A stretch of DNA of 10,775 bases from DATBFX01 sp036558305 (GTDB lineage: Bacteria; Chloroflexota; Chloroflexia; Thermomicrobiales; UBA6265), in assembly GCA_036558305.1 (NCBI GenBank), contig DATBFX010000405.1, forward strand, positions 1 to 10,775. Reading direction: 5' to 3'. Both the position numbers and the translations under genes were made by a program. Shown one piece after another: positions 1 to 7,191 of the stretch. The notes beneath the pieces are model-generated. The model saw nothing but the letters and a program-made list of their open reading frames with translations, had not been told where the DNA came from and did not search any database. Position 1 is the first letter of the stretch. Each line of letters begins with the position of its first letter.

Positions 1-62
1 GAGAAGATCACACCCCAGACTCCATGCCTGGACACTTCTCACCGAGGGAGAGAGCAGCCGCC

Positions 63-1814
63 ATGCCCAAACAGTTCACCGTCACCTTCGAGCGCGACCT
101 GCCCGTCCCGATGCGCGACGGGACGGTCCTTTACGCCGACCTCTACCGACCGGCAGCCCCCGGCAAATACCCGGTCCTCCTCCAACGGACGCCCTACGAC
201 AAGGCGGGCGGATTCGGCCCCGCCGTCTTCGCCCTACACGCCGTCGGCGAAGGCTACGCCGTCGTGGTCCAGGACACCCGCGGCCGGTTTCAATCGGAAG
301 GGACCTTCTACGCCTTCCCCTTCGAACGCCAGGACGGCGTCGACACCGCCGTCTGGATCAACGAGCAACCCTGGGCCAACGGCCGGATCGGCATGTTCGG
401 CCAGTCCTACGTCGGCTTGACCCAATGGCAGGCCGCCCTCGGCGGCGCCCCGGGCTTGCGGGCGATCGTCCCCGGCGTCACCGGCGCCGACTACCACGAG
501 GGTTGGACCTACCAGGGCGGCGCCTTCGAGCTCAACTTCAACCTCGGTTGGGTCCTCACCAACCTCGCCCCCGACACCGCCCGCCGCCGCGTCGACGCCG
601 ATCCCGCGTTCAAGACCAAACAGGAAGAACTCTTCGACCGCATCGACGGCATGGACGCGCAATTCGACCGCCTGCCCCTCGCCGGCGACGACCTCCTCCG
701 CGACCTCGCCCCCTACTACGACGACTGGCTGTCCCACCCCGCCCACGGCGAGTTCTGGGACAAGCTCAAGATCGACGGCAACTACGGCCAACTCGACGTC
801 GCCGCCCTCCACGTCGGCTCCTGGTACGACATCTTCCTCGGCGGCACCATCCAGAACTACCTCGGCATGCGCTCCGACGCCAAATCGGAACGGGCCCGCC
901 ACGCCCAACACCTCCTGATCGGCCCCTGGACCCACGTCACCTCGATCACCTTCGGTCCGGTCGGCGAGTACGACCCCGGCATCCGCGCCAGCCACGACGA
1001 GATCGACTTCTCCGGTCTCCACCTCCGCTGGTACGACCGCTGGTTGCGCGACGCCGACAACGGTCTGGACAACGAACCGCCCGTCCGCATCTTCGTCATG
1101 GGCGCCAACCGCTGGCGCTCGGAACACGAGTGGCCGCTCGCCCGCACCCGTTACGTCGACTGGTTCTTCCATTCCGACGGTCGCGCCAACACCCTCACCG
1201 GCAACGGCACCCTCTCCCAGGACCCGCCGGGACCGGCAACCGAGCGAGCCGACACCTACCGCTACGACCCGCTCGACCCGGTCCCCACCAAAGGTGGCGG
1301 TCTCTGCTGCAACTTCTATTGGAGCCAGGCCGGCCAATTCGACCAGCGCGCCATCGAGACCCGCGCCGACGTCCTTTGCTACACGTGCGCACCGTTGGAG
1401 CAGGACCTGGAAGTCACCGGCCCCGTCAACGTCGTCCTCTACGCCGCCAGCACCGCGATCGACACCGACTTCACCGCCAAACTGGTCGACGTCTGCCCCT
1501 GCGGCTGCGCCCGCAACCTGACCGACGGCATCATCCGCGCCCGCTACCGGGAGTCGACCCGCCAGGAGAAACTCCTCCGTCCCGGCGAGATCGCCCGCTA
1601 CGAGATCGACCTCTGGGCCACCAGCTACCTCTTCCCCGCCGGTCACCAAATCCGCGTCGAAATCAGCAGCAGCAACTTCCCCCGTTTCGACCGCAACCCC
1701 AACACCGGCGGCGTCATCGCCACCGCCACACGGGATGATTGCCTCGTCGCCCTGCAGACCGTTTACCACGACCAGGACCACCCGTCGCGGATCGTGCTGC
1801 CGATCGTGGAGTGA
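63..1814 (+). CDS. CocE/NonD family alpha/beta hydrolase (X-Pro dipeptidyl-peptidase/cocaine esterase type)
   Basis: A 583-residue serine hydrolase of the CocE/NonD family, which cleaves esters, acyl bonds or X-Pro peptides. The nucleophile motif GQSYVG places Ser115. Asp256 (SWYDIF) and His291 (GPWTH) complete a triad, and Tyr44 in TPYDK sits where CocE has its oxyanion-hole tyrosine. Spacing is close to that of cocaine esterase (Tyr44, Ser117, Asp259, His287). A helical cap lies at about 145-245 and a PepX_C jelly-roll from about 360 to the end. The start at 63 is preferred over the in-frame ATG at 24 because a GGGAGAGAG purine run lies 8 nt upstream and MPKQFTV opens the conserved region. 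No signal peptide is visible, so it is probably cytoplasmic. Oddity: all eight Cys lie after residue 414, including CPCGC at 478-482. The natural substrate cannot be told from sequence; family assignment is firm. Confidence 0.93.
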   Translation: MPKQFTVTFERDLPVPMRDGTVLYADLYRPAAPGKYPVLLQRTPYDKAGGFGPAVFALHAVGEGYAVVVQDTRGRFQSEGTFYAFPFERQDGVDTAVWINEQPWANGRIGMFGQSYVGLTQWQAALGGAPGLRAIVPGVTGADYHEGWTYQGGAFELNFNLGWVLTNLAPDTARRRVDADPAFKTKQEELFDRIDGMDAQFDRLPLAGDDLLRDLAPYYDDWLSHPAHGEFWDKLKIDGNYGQLDVAALHVGSWYDIFLGGTIQNYLGMRSDAKSERARHAQHLLIGPWTHVTSITFGPVGEYDPGIRASHDEIDFSGLHLRWYDRWLRDADNGLDNEPPVRIFVMGANRWRSEHEWPLARTRYVDWFFHSDGRANTLTGNGTLSQDPPGPATERADTYRYDPLDPVPTKGGGLCCNFYWSQAGQFDQRAIETRADVLCYTCAPLEQDLEVTGPVNVVLYAASTAIDTDFTAKLVDVCPCGCARNLTDGIIRARYRESTRQEKLLRPGEIARYEIDLWATSYLFPAGHQIRVEISSSNFPRFDRNPNTGGVIATATRDDCLVALQTVYHDQDHPSRIVLPIVE

Positions 1815-1879
1815 ATTGGTCAGATTCGACCGGCTTTCCCCGACCCGCTACCATTCGGCGGAACGAAGGGAGGAGCCCC

Positions 1880-2185
1880 ATGACGGTCAAGGAACGAGTG
1901 CACGAACTTGTCGATGGGCTCGATGAAGCCGACGCGCAACGGGCGCTCCGGTATCTCACCCACTTGGCGTCGAAAGCGCCCGTATCGGAGACGGCGGAAC
2001 CTACGGTGATCGACGAGGACGATGACGTGGACTGGATCTCCCAGGGACGGCCGTTGACCTTCGACAGTCCGCTCTGGAACATCGTCGGCATGGCGGATTC
2101 CGGGCCGGATGGCCCGACAGATGTCTCGCGCAACAAGCATAAGTACCTCGCGGACGCCTACGCCGATCTGCACGAGGAGGAATGA
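1880..2185 (+). CDS. VapB-like antitoxin
   Basis: A 101-residue acidic protein placed immediately before a PIN-domain toxin, and so its likely antitoxin. An AGGAG at 1871-1875 lies 4 nt before the ATG and fixes this start; the reading frame is open further upstream but without support. Residues 1-32 look helical (KERVHELVDGLDEADAQRAL). Residues 45-51 are an acidic run (DEDDDVD). The C-terminal part, SPLWNIVGMADSG then DVSRNKHKYLADAY (about 63-95), would be the toxin-binding segment. No AbrB, RHH or Phd DNA-binding motif is obvious, so autoregulation cannot be read from sequence. Its TGA overlaps the toxin ATG (ATGA), implying translational coupling. The role is inferred mainly from position, size and charge. 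No convincing promoter hexamer pair is visible in the 65 bp upstream. Confidence 0.75.
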   Translation: MTVKERVHELVDGLDEADAQRALRYLTHLASKAPVSETAEPTVIDEDDDVDWISQGRPLTFDSPLWNIVGMADSGPDGPTDVSRNKHKYLADAYADLHEEE

Positions 2186-2622
2186 CCCGGCCGGTGGAAG
2201 CGGCCTCGCGCTACGTGCTGGTCGACTCCTCGGCGTGGTTTGCGCTGACCGAACGACGGGATGCCGAACACCGCCGCGCCAGCGTCGTCGCCGCCCGCCT
2301 TGCGAATGATCACCGCACGCTACTCACGACGAACTACGTCGTTGCGGAAGCTCATGCGCTGCTGCTGAACCGCGCGGGTCGGCACCTGGCCTGGGTATTC
2401 CTCCAAGAAGTGGTCGCTGGGGGCGACGTCGCCCTCGTCCGCGTCGGAGAAGACGACGAGCAACGAGCACTGGAGATTCTCGAGTCCTACCACGACAAGG
2501 ACTTCTCACTGACCGACGCCGCCAGCTTCGCGATCATGGAACGCCTCGGCATCGTCGAAGCATTCACCTTCGACCGCCACTTCCTCCAGTTCGGGTTCGC
2601 GGTTCTCGGGCTCGCTCCATAG
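2182..2622 (+). CDS. vapC: VapC-family PIN-domain toxin (ribonuclease)
   Basis: A 146-residue PIN-domain protein; VapC toxins are Mg-dependent RNases that cut tRNA or rRNA and arrest translation when the antitoxin is lost. The acidic metal-binding set is present: Asp15 in VLVDSSAWFAL, Glu56 in TNYVVAEAHALL, Asp112 in DFSLTDAASFAIM and Asp131 in FTFDRHF. The length is normal for the family and no active-site residue is missing, so the toxin should be functional. The start ATG overlaps the antitoxin stop by 4 nt, giving a tight bicistronic arrangement. The gene ends only 20 bp before the left copy of the 75-bp repeat that flanks the restriction-modification unit. It converges with the endonuclease gene, with no clear terminator between them. 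A housekeeping PIN nuclease is the alternative, but the antitoxin partner argues against it. Confidence 0.9.
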   Translation: MTRPVEAASRYVLVDSSAWFALTERRDAEHRRASVVAARLANDHRTLLTTNYVVAEAHALLLNRAGRHLAWVFLQEVVAGGDVALVRVGEDDEQRALEILESYHDKDFSLTDAASFAIMERLGIVEAFTFDRHFLQFGFAVLGLAP

Positions 2623-2642
2623 TCGCCATCGCACCGCGAACA

Positions 2643-2717
2643 TCAAATCATCAAATCCCCGCCGTTGATGTCCAGCGACGCCCCCGTGATGTACCCCGCC
2701 CGCTCCGACGCCAGGAA
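2643..2717 (-). repeat. Left copy of 75-bp direct repeat: detached 3' end of the SDR gene
   Basis: Matches 5494-5568 at 74 of 75 positions in the same orientation; the single difference is C at 2695 against G at 5546. Read on the minus strand it encodes the last 24 residues and TGA stop of the SDR protein (ending GGDLMI), with Gly in place of Ala at one position. No start or upstream SDR sequence is attached, so it is an untranslated remnant. Matching stops after 2717, although a short CCACC at 2721-2725 also lines up with 5572-5576, so the original repeat may have been a little longer. Together with the right copy it brackets the restriction-modification genes. Confidence 0.95.
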
Positions 2718-2726
2718 GAACCACCG

Positions 2727-3689
2727 CTATCGGGACAGTGTGCCGGTATCTGCGTACGGTCCGAGAAAACGCTCGCCGTCGAAGTGGATCAAGTGCTCCG
2801 GATCGGTTGCTATCCAGACGTCTGTCCGCCAAGCAATGTCGGCGGCCTGCCGCCGGAATGTCCGGCCATCCGGAAACGCCGTAATGAAGATCAAACCGGC
2901 GCGGCATTCGGCGGCCATGATGCTCAGTTCTTCGTGGCGTTTAGGTGACACGGGCCCGTGGGAAGTCACCGCTTCGACCAAGAAGAGCCAATCACGGGAA
3001 GGGTCATAGAGAATGATGTCCGGGAGTTTGTCGTGTTGGTTTGCCGGAATACCGAGTTCGGCAAGTTGTTCCGTTTTCAGGACCAGATCCTTGTCTGCCG
3101 TATCCCCGATATAGAGGACATGTGCGCCGGGCGCGAATCGTGGAGCAAAGTCAGTAATGACGGCCGCCTGGAGCCGGTTGTGCCTTCCCGGTGAAAGGGT
3201 ATAGGGCTTGCCATCGACGACGACCGGGACGCGGTCCGAAGTGACGCGCGCGGCGTACCGTTCGGCCAGTGCGCCGTGCTTCGATCGGAAAAGTTCCAGT
3301 TCGTCCTCCCATTGAGGAGAGGCAAATGACACTATCACCTGAAGTGCATCAGGGGTCACCCCGTAGACGTTGTTCTTGTCATTGGTCGACCGATTCGGGT
3401 TATCCGGATTACGCTGGACCACGCTCGCTTGCATGAAGTAGTGAACGGCTTGCCTCCGAATGGTCTCCCGAGTGTTGGGCGCGTATTCGACCCCATAGTG
3501 TCGAGCCATCCACTGACGAATCGAGTCGATGCCGATGAGCCGGCTGCGCGCCGCTGACCACGGATCGTCGGGCTTCACATCGACAATCGCGAGGAGTGTG
3601 AGTGCGGACATCCGATTGTGTTGTCGTGTGGGCAGCCCAAGCGCGCGCAGCATCGTTTGGGCATCCTCGATCTTGGCACCTTTGGTCAT
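2727..3689 (-). CDS. BsuBI/PstI-family type II restriction endonuclease
   Basis: A 320-residue endonuclease of the BsuBI/PstI family (R.BsuBI and R.PstI are about 316-326 residues), which cuts CTGCAG in the characterised members. The catalytic domain is unmistakable: HVLYIGDTADKD at 190-201, then LPDIILYD (Asp224), LFLVEAVTSHGP (Glu239) and VSPKR at 247-251, a PD-(D/E)xK-like arrangement. The N-terminal half (about 20-120) is helical and would carry the winged-helix DNA-binding part. The ATG at 3689 overlaps the methyltransferase stop in an ATGA, so the nuclease is translated after its protective enzyme. The family-like end (ERFLGPY) is followed by eight extra residues, and the stop codon lies 9 bp from the left repeat copy, right at the insertion edge. 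Specificity is inferred by homology; isoschizomers with other sites cannot be excluded. Confidence 0.93.
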   Translation of the reverse strand: MTKGAKIEDAQTMLRALGLPTRQHNRMSALTLLAIVDVKPDDPWSAARSRLIGIDSIRQWMARHYGVEYAPNTRETIRRQAVHYFMQASVVQRNPDNPNRSTNDKNNVYGVTPDALQVIVSFASPQWEDELELFRSKHGALAERYAARVTSDRVPVVVDGKPYTLSPGRHNRLQAAVITDFAPRFAPGAHVLYIGDTADKDLVLKTEQLAELGIPANQHDKLPDIILYDPSRDWLFLVEAVTSHGPVSPKRHEELSIMAAECRAGLIFITAFPDGRTFRRQAADIAWRTDVWIATDPEHLIHFDGERFLGPYADTGTLSR

Positions 3690-5344
3690 CGGCAGGCATC
3701 AATGAGCGAACTGGCGAGTGGACCGTTGATCCCGAGTTCATCGAGAACGATTCTCTCAACCTCCAGTGGTTGAAACGTAGACTGTGCTTTTAGCGATCGT
3801 CCGATCGCGACGATTCGATCCAATGGGGGCATCGGCATAGTCCTAATCTCGGTGGCGTTGACCTGAGTATTTCCGCTGATCGATCGGAAGTAGCGGTCGA
3901 TGAGGGCCGAGTTGAAAAGGCCTGTGAGTCCAAACATCTCGTCCTCGGACAGTTCCCCACCCTTTCGGTACACGTAGTTCAGATGATTCTCGATGCCGAG
4001 ACGGTCATGGGGAACGGACGATGCGAACAGGAGGCCCGCGGTCATTCGGCGTCGCTCCTCTTTCGCACTGAATCGTCGGAGGAGGATGTAATTCTTGGCC
4101 GGGAGGAGGATGTTGGCAGTTCGGTCCGACACCTCGATACCCTGGGCCTTCCCACGGGCGGCAAGCGGCCACGTCACGGAGAAGGGTCGAACGTTGTGCA
4201 ACCATAGGAGCGGCGCGACCGCTTGACTGGGACCGCTCACGTCGCGGAGAGCGTGACGTGCGCGGAAACTGACGACCGGTCCGGTCGAGATGGAGAAGCC
4301 CAAACCAGAAAACGTTCCCGACCAGCCCTCAACGTGCCGCACGATGTCCGAATCAGCGCCGTGCTCGGGTATCCGAATGATGGCCTGTTGATGCCGATTG
4401 TCAATGACCTGACTGTACGGGATTTCGGAGGCATCGACACCGCCGGCGACGGCACGCCCTTCGCTTCGCGTAACTCGCACCGTCTTTGGGTACGCGGCAG
4501 TGCGTTCGCAGGTCAGGATGATGTTCTCCTGTAACACGTCGTCCTCTTGAAAAGCCTCGGTGCGCGAGCCGAAGACGTGGATGGACCGCGGCTGCATGCG
4601 TGCAAAAAACCATTGACGGAAACTACGGAAATACGGTCCGCTACAGTAACTACGAGGGGTAATCGCCACCATCTGTCCCCCCTCATCGAGAAGGGCCGCT
4701 CCCATCGCCATGAACAGCGCATAGACGTTCGGTTGGCCGTGGACAATCGGCTCCATCACAGCGACTTGAGGATCACCCCGATTCAATTTGAAGTAGGGTG
4801 GATTCATAATGACGAGATCGAATCGGCGATCCTGAGCACTCGTGAAAAGGGATTGTTGGGGCCGAACCGCATTCTCGTTGTGCAAGATGAAGCTTTCGCC
4901 ACAGATGGTAAAGGTGAAATCGTGACCGTGGGCAGTCAAGTGGCGCTCGCACTCTTCCATCGTTTCCGTGAGATAGGGGAGTACGGCGGCATCGTTCTCG
5001 TACAACGTTGCATGCACTCGCCGCGGACCAGACTGCGCCAGGACACGATCACAAACTGCGGCCGTCAAGATGCCAACGCCCGCCCCAGGGTCGAGGATGC
5101 GTGCGGTTGATGGGACTTCTGGAAACTGAGCCGCCATGAACGCGGCGATCGCAGGCGGCGTAAAAAACTGTCCTCGCCGCTTTCGGTCCGCAGGGGTGAC
5201 GTGAGCTTCGTATCGCCGCGCGATACCGACGGCGGCGAGCACCAGTGGACCGACGCTCCCGGCCATGCTACGGACGCCTTCGCGGATCGAACCGGCGAGC
5301 GCAGCGTGCTCCCTCCAGTTACCCATCCGGTTCGTCCGCCTCAT
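3686..5344 (-). CDS. BsuBI/PstI-type N6-adenine DNA methyltransferase
   Basis: Cognate modification enzyme of the adjacent endonuclease, expected to methylate adenine within CTGCAG. Counting from the ATG at 5344 (552 residues), motif X is GQFFTPP (58-64), the AdoMet-binding motif I is LDPGAGVG (84-91) and the catalytic motif IV is NPPYF (181-185), typical of gamma-class N6-adenine methylases. The C-terminal part (about 300-550) should hold target recognition. Start choice is uncertain: the frame runs up to a TTG at 5395 and a GTG at 5392, close behind a GGAGG that is too near; the ATG at 5344 has GAGAGG 11 nt upstream, and an ATG at 5326 is also possible. All leave the motifs intact. Methylase precedes nuclease and overlaps it by 4 nt. 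Base composition is visibly less GC-rich than the flanks (29 of 60 G/C in 4801-4860 against 40 of 60 in 901-960), indicating transfer. No controller (C) protein gene is present. Confidence 0.92.
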   Translation of the reverse strand: MRRTNRMGNWREHAALAGSIREGVRSMAGSVGPLVLAAVGIARRYEAHVTPADRKRRGQFFTPPAIAAFMAAQFPEVPSTARILDPGAGVGILTAAVCDRVLAQSGPRRVHATLYENDAAVLPYLTETMEECERHLTAHGHDFTFTICGESFILHNENAVRPQQSLFTSAQDRRFDLVIMNPPYFKLNRGDPQVAVMEPIVHGQPNVYALFMAMGAALLDEGGQMVAITPRSYCSGPYFRSFRQWFFARMQPRSIHVFGSRTEAFQEDDVLQENIILTCERTAAYPKTVRVTRSEGRAVAGGVDASEIPYSQVIDNRHQQAIIRIPEHGADSDIVRHVEGWSGTFSGLGFSISTGPVVSFRARHALRDVSGPSQAVAPLLWLHNVRPFSVTWPLAARGKAQGIEVSDRTANILLPAKNYILLRRFSAKEERRRMTAGLLFASSVPHDRLGIENHLNYVYRKGGELSEDEMFGLTGLFNSALIDRYFRSISGNTQVNATEIRTMPMPPLDRIVAIGRSLKAQSTFQPLEVERIVLDELGINGPLASSLIDACR

Positions 5345-5425
5345 TTCCAAGGTTGCCTCTCGTCTGACCAGGGCATTAATGAGCGCGACCACCAACCTCC
5401 GCGCTCGCCGATGTACGTTCGGATA

Positions 5426-5434
5426 ATCATAGCA
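5426..5434 (-). promoter_or_regulatory. Candidate extended -10 promoter for the methyltransferase
   Basis: Read on the minus strand this is TGCTATGAT, an extended -10 element (TGn plus TATGAT, one change from TATAAT). It lies 82 bp before the ATG at 5344, in the AT-richer gap of the inserted unit. No good -35 hexamer is seen 16-18 bp upstream, as is common for extended -10 promoters. It would let the inserted genes bring their own promoter rather than depend on readthrough from the SDR gene. Confidence 0.4.
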
Positions 5435-5493
5435 CGTGTGTTCGTTTCCCCAGAGGTTCGCACGGGTTCAGCAAAGCCATCCCACAGCTTGGG

Positions 5494-5568
5494 TCAAATC
5501 ATCAAATCCCCGCCGTTGATGTCCAGCGACGCCCCCGTGATGTACGCCGCCCGCTCCGACGCCAGGAA
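5494..5568 (-). repeat. Right copy of 75-bp direct repeat (3' end of intact SDR gene)
   Basis: The in-place copy: codons 230-253 and the TGA of the SDR gene. Its outer edge is exactly the SDR stop codon (5494), and the base beyond differs from the left copy (G at 5493, A at 2642). Joining 2642 to 5494 restores a plausible pre-insertion locus with vapC and the SDR gene converging about 20 bp apart. The unit between the repeats (2718-5493) is 2776 bp. Confidence 0.95.
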
Positions 5569-6255
5569 CGCCACCAACTCCGCCACCTCCTCCGGCCGGC
5601 CGAGTCGCGCAATCGGGAACGACCGCGCGTAGGCGGCGGTGCGCGCCTCGTCGATCGTCGCCCGCACCATCTCGGTGTCGATCAGACCGGGGCAGACCGC
5701 GTTGACGGTGATGCCGTCGGCGGCGACCTCCTTGGCGAGGTGCCGCGTGAACCCGAGGATCCCCGCCTTGGCGGCCGTGTAATGGGCGCCGCCGACGGTG
5801 CTGACGTTTTTCCCGGCGGTCGAGGAGAAGTTGGCGATCCTCCCCCACCCCGCCGCCTTCATCGCCGGCAGCACCGCCTGCGAGCAGAGGAACGTCCCCT
5901 TCAAATTGACGCCGATCACCCAATCCCATTCCGCTTCCGCGATCTCCGCGACCCTGGTCGGCCGCAACACACCCGCGTTGTTGATCAGGATCTGGACGCC
6001 GCCGAACCGCGCCACCGCTTGCTCCACCATTCCTCGGACCGCGGCGGCATCGACCACGTCCGCCCGAATCGCCACCGCCGCCGTCCCGGTCGCCCGCAAC
6101 TCGGCCGCGACCGCCTCCGCCGATGCCGCGTTGAGGTCGTTGACCACGACCGCCGCACCGCGCGCCGCCAGGGCGACCGCGACCGCTCGCCCCATCCCCT
6201 GCCCGGCCCCAGTCACGATGGCAACGCGACCCGAGAGATCTTCGAAGTTGGTCAT
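5494..6255 (-). CDS. SDR family NAD(P)-dependent oxidoreductase
   Basis: A 253-residue classical short-chain dehydrogenase/reductase that oxidises or reduces a hydroxyl/carbonyl group with NAD(P). Visible motifs are the cofactor glycine motif TGAGQGMG (15-22), NNAG (92-95), the catalytic Ser144/145 in NFSSTAG, Tyr159 and Lys163 in YTAAK, and the PG of NAVCPG (189-190). Asp40 at the end of the second strand may favour NAD over NADP. The ATG at 6255 is chosen because GGAGGG lies just upstream (GGAGG at 6260-6264) and MTNFEDLSGRVAIVTG is the normal family opening. The open frame continues upstream only as composition-driven sequence. Its start overlaps the stop of the decayed peptidase gene (ATGA). 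The 3' end survives intact although the R-M unit lies directly behind it, because the last 75 bp were duplicated. FabG-like or sugar/alcohol dehydrogenase activity cannot be distinguished. Confidence 0.93.
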   Translation of the reverse strand: MTNFEDLSGRVAIVTGAGQGMGRAVAVALAARGAAVVVNDLNAASAEAVAAELRATGTAAVAIRADVVDAAAVRGMVEQAVARFGGVQILINNAGVLRPTRVAEIAEAEWDWVIGVNLKGTFLCSQAVLPAMKAAGWGRIANFSSTAGKNVSTVGGAHYTAAKAGILGFTRHLAKEVAADGITVNAVCPGLIDTEMVRATIDEARTAAYARSFPIARLGRPEEVAELVAFLASERAAYITGASLDINGGDLMI

Positions 6256-6836
6256 CGTCCCTCCCCAATCTGCGAACGGCTCACCGCCGGCAGCCCGTCC
6301 ACCCCCACCTGACAGAGATATAAACGCTTCGGCCCGACCCGCGACTGCCACCCGCCCCCTTCGTTGAGCGCGAACTCGGCGTCGATCAGGTCGCGGCGCT
6401 CCCGCCACATCCAGATCGCCCCGTGCTCGCCGGTGCTCACCTCCTCGTCGGCAAACGCGGCGAAAACGACGTCGCGATCGAGGACAACACCGCTTCGCTT
6501 GAGCCACAGCAGCGCCGTCAACTCGGCCGCCACCTGCCCCGTCATGTCCAGCGCCCCGCGCCCCCAGACGAACCCGTCGCGCACCTCGCCGCCGAGGTGT
6601 CCCATCAGGAGGAGCGGTCGCGCCCTCGGCCTGACCGCCCGCAACCGGGCGACGGCGTTGCCGCGCCCCGGCGCACTTTCCACCAACTCTGCCGCCAACC
6701 CGTCGTTCCGCGCGACCGCGACCAGATACGCCGCCGCCTCGCTCTCGTTCCCCGGCGGGTTGGTGGTGTCGCAGCGGATCAACGCCCGCGCGTGGGCGAT
6801 CACCTCGTCGCCCACGGCCGCCCCATCGATCGTCAT
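6252..6836 (-). pseudogene. Decayed M20-family metallopeptidase (ArgE/DapE/CPG2-like), truncated with internal deletion
   Basis: The 194-residue open frame reads as the N-terminal catalytic part of an M20 peptidase/deacylase: LIRCDTTNPPGNE (20-31), LLLMGH (75-80), WGRGALDM with Asp97, FADEE with Glu131/132, and LNEGGGW (157-163). Two lesions are evident. MGHL is followed directly by GGEVRDG, where family members have an HLD motif and roughly 15-20 residues before this point, so the Asp after the zinc-ligand His80 and the next loop are missing. The frame then stops soon after RLYLCQVG, whereas intact members run to about 400 residues or more, so the dimerisation domain and last metal ligand are gone. 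The last dozen residues are unlike the family. A good ribosome site remains (AGAGG 5 nt before the ATG), so a peptide is probably still made, and its TGA overlaps the SDR start. Loss of function is inferred from the missing parts. Confidence 0.8.
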
Positions 6837-6997
6837 GCGCGCGCCTCTTTCACCATCTTTTTAGCTAGCCCACAGGATACCCCGAGACGCCCTCGCTAAC
6901 GTCTCAACCATGCAGGGAATGGACGACCGGCCCGACCGCACCTCCATCCCCTCCGTCACCGTCGAACCAGTCCGCTGGCGCAAGAAAGGAATCGATC

Positions 6998-7186
6998 ATG
7001 GCCACCACCACCAGGACTCAGGAGACCGAAACAGATCCCCCAGCCGACGACGAACGCCGCCTCTTCAGCATGATCGTCCTCGTCGGTACGATCGCCCTCG
7101 CCGGCGCCGGTATGGCCTTCGCCATCCTCCTCGGCGCCTATGCGGTGCACCTGGACACGCTCGTGGTGAGACCGGTCTGGCGGTAG
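6998..7186 (+). CDS. Small single-pass membrane protein, hypothetical
   Basis: A 62-residue protein I do not recognise. An AAGGA 7 nt upstream supports the ATG at 6998. Residues 1-21 are polar and rich in Thr, Asp and Glu, with no signal-peptide character. Residues 22-50 (LFSMIVLVGTIALAGAG onwards) form one hydrophobic transmembrane helix rich in Gly and Ala. The tail (51-62) is short and ends PVWR. An acidic N-terminus in the cytoplasm and a short external tail is one possible topology. It stands alone: divergent from the peptidase remnant and followed by a palindromic element and the response regulator. No function is assigned. The support is the ribosome site, the clean transmembrane segment and the stop just before an intergenic palindrome. 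Confidence 0.62.
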   Translation: MATTTRTQETETDPPADDERRLFSMIVLVGTIALAGAGMAFAILLGAYAVHLDTLVVRPVWR

Positions 7187-7191
7187 GCGCT

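Noticed and set aside
425..1738. 437-residue open frame in another frame of the same gene
   Set aside because: Almost entirely Arg/Pro, the usual shadow of GC-rich coding sequence.
234..1781. 515-residue open frame antisense to the CocE-type hydrolase
   Set aside because: Val/Gly/Asp/Ala/Glu-rich, no family motifs and no ribosome site; a by-product of strong third-position G/C bias in the real gene.
4547..5110. 187-residue open frame antisense to the methyltransferase
   Set aside because: It lies opposite the NPPYF and AdoMet motifs, which fix the coding strand; no ribosome site or family features.
2643..5568. Transposon or integron explanation for the flanking repeats
   Set aside because: No transposase, integrase, terminal inverted repeats or attC-like site is visible; a 75-bp duplication is far longer than IS target duplications.
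6256..6507. N-terminal extension of the SDR frame up to 6507
   Set aside because: Arg/Gly-rich read-through opposite the peptidase frame; the ATG at 6255 with GGAGGG upstream and normal family opening is the true start.
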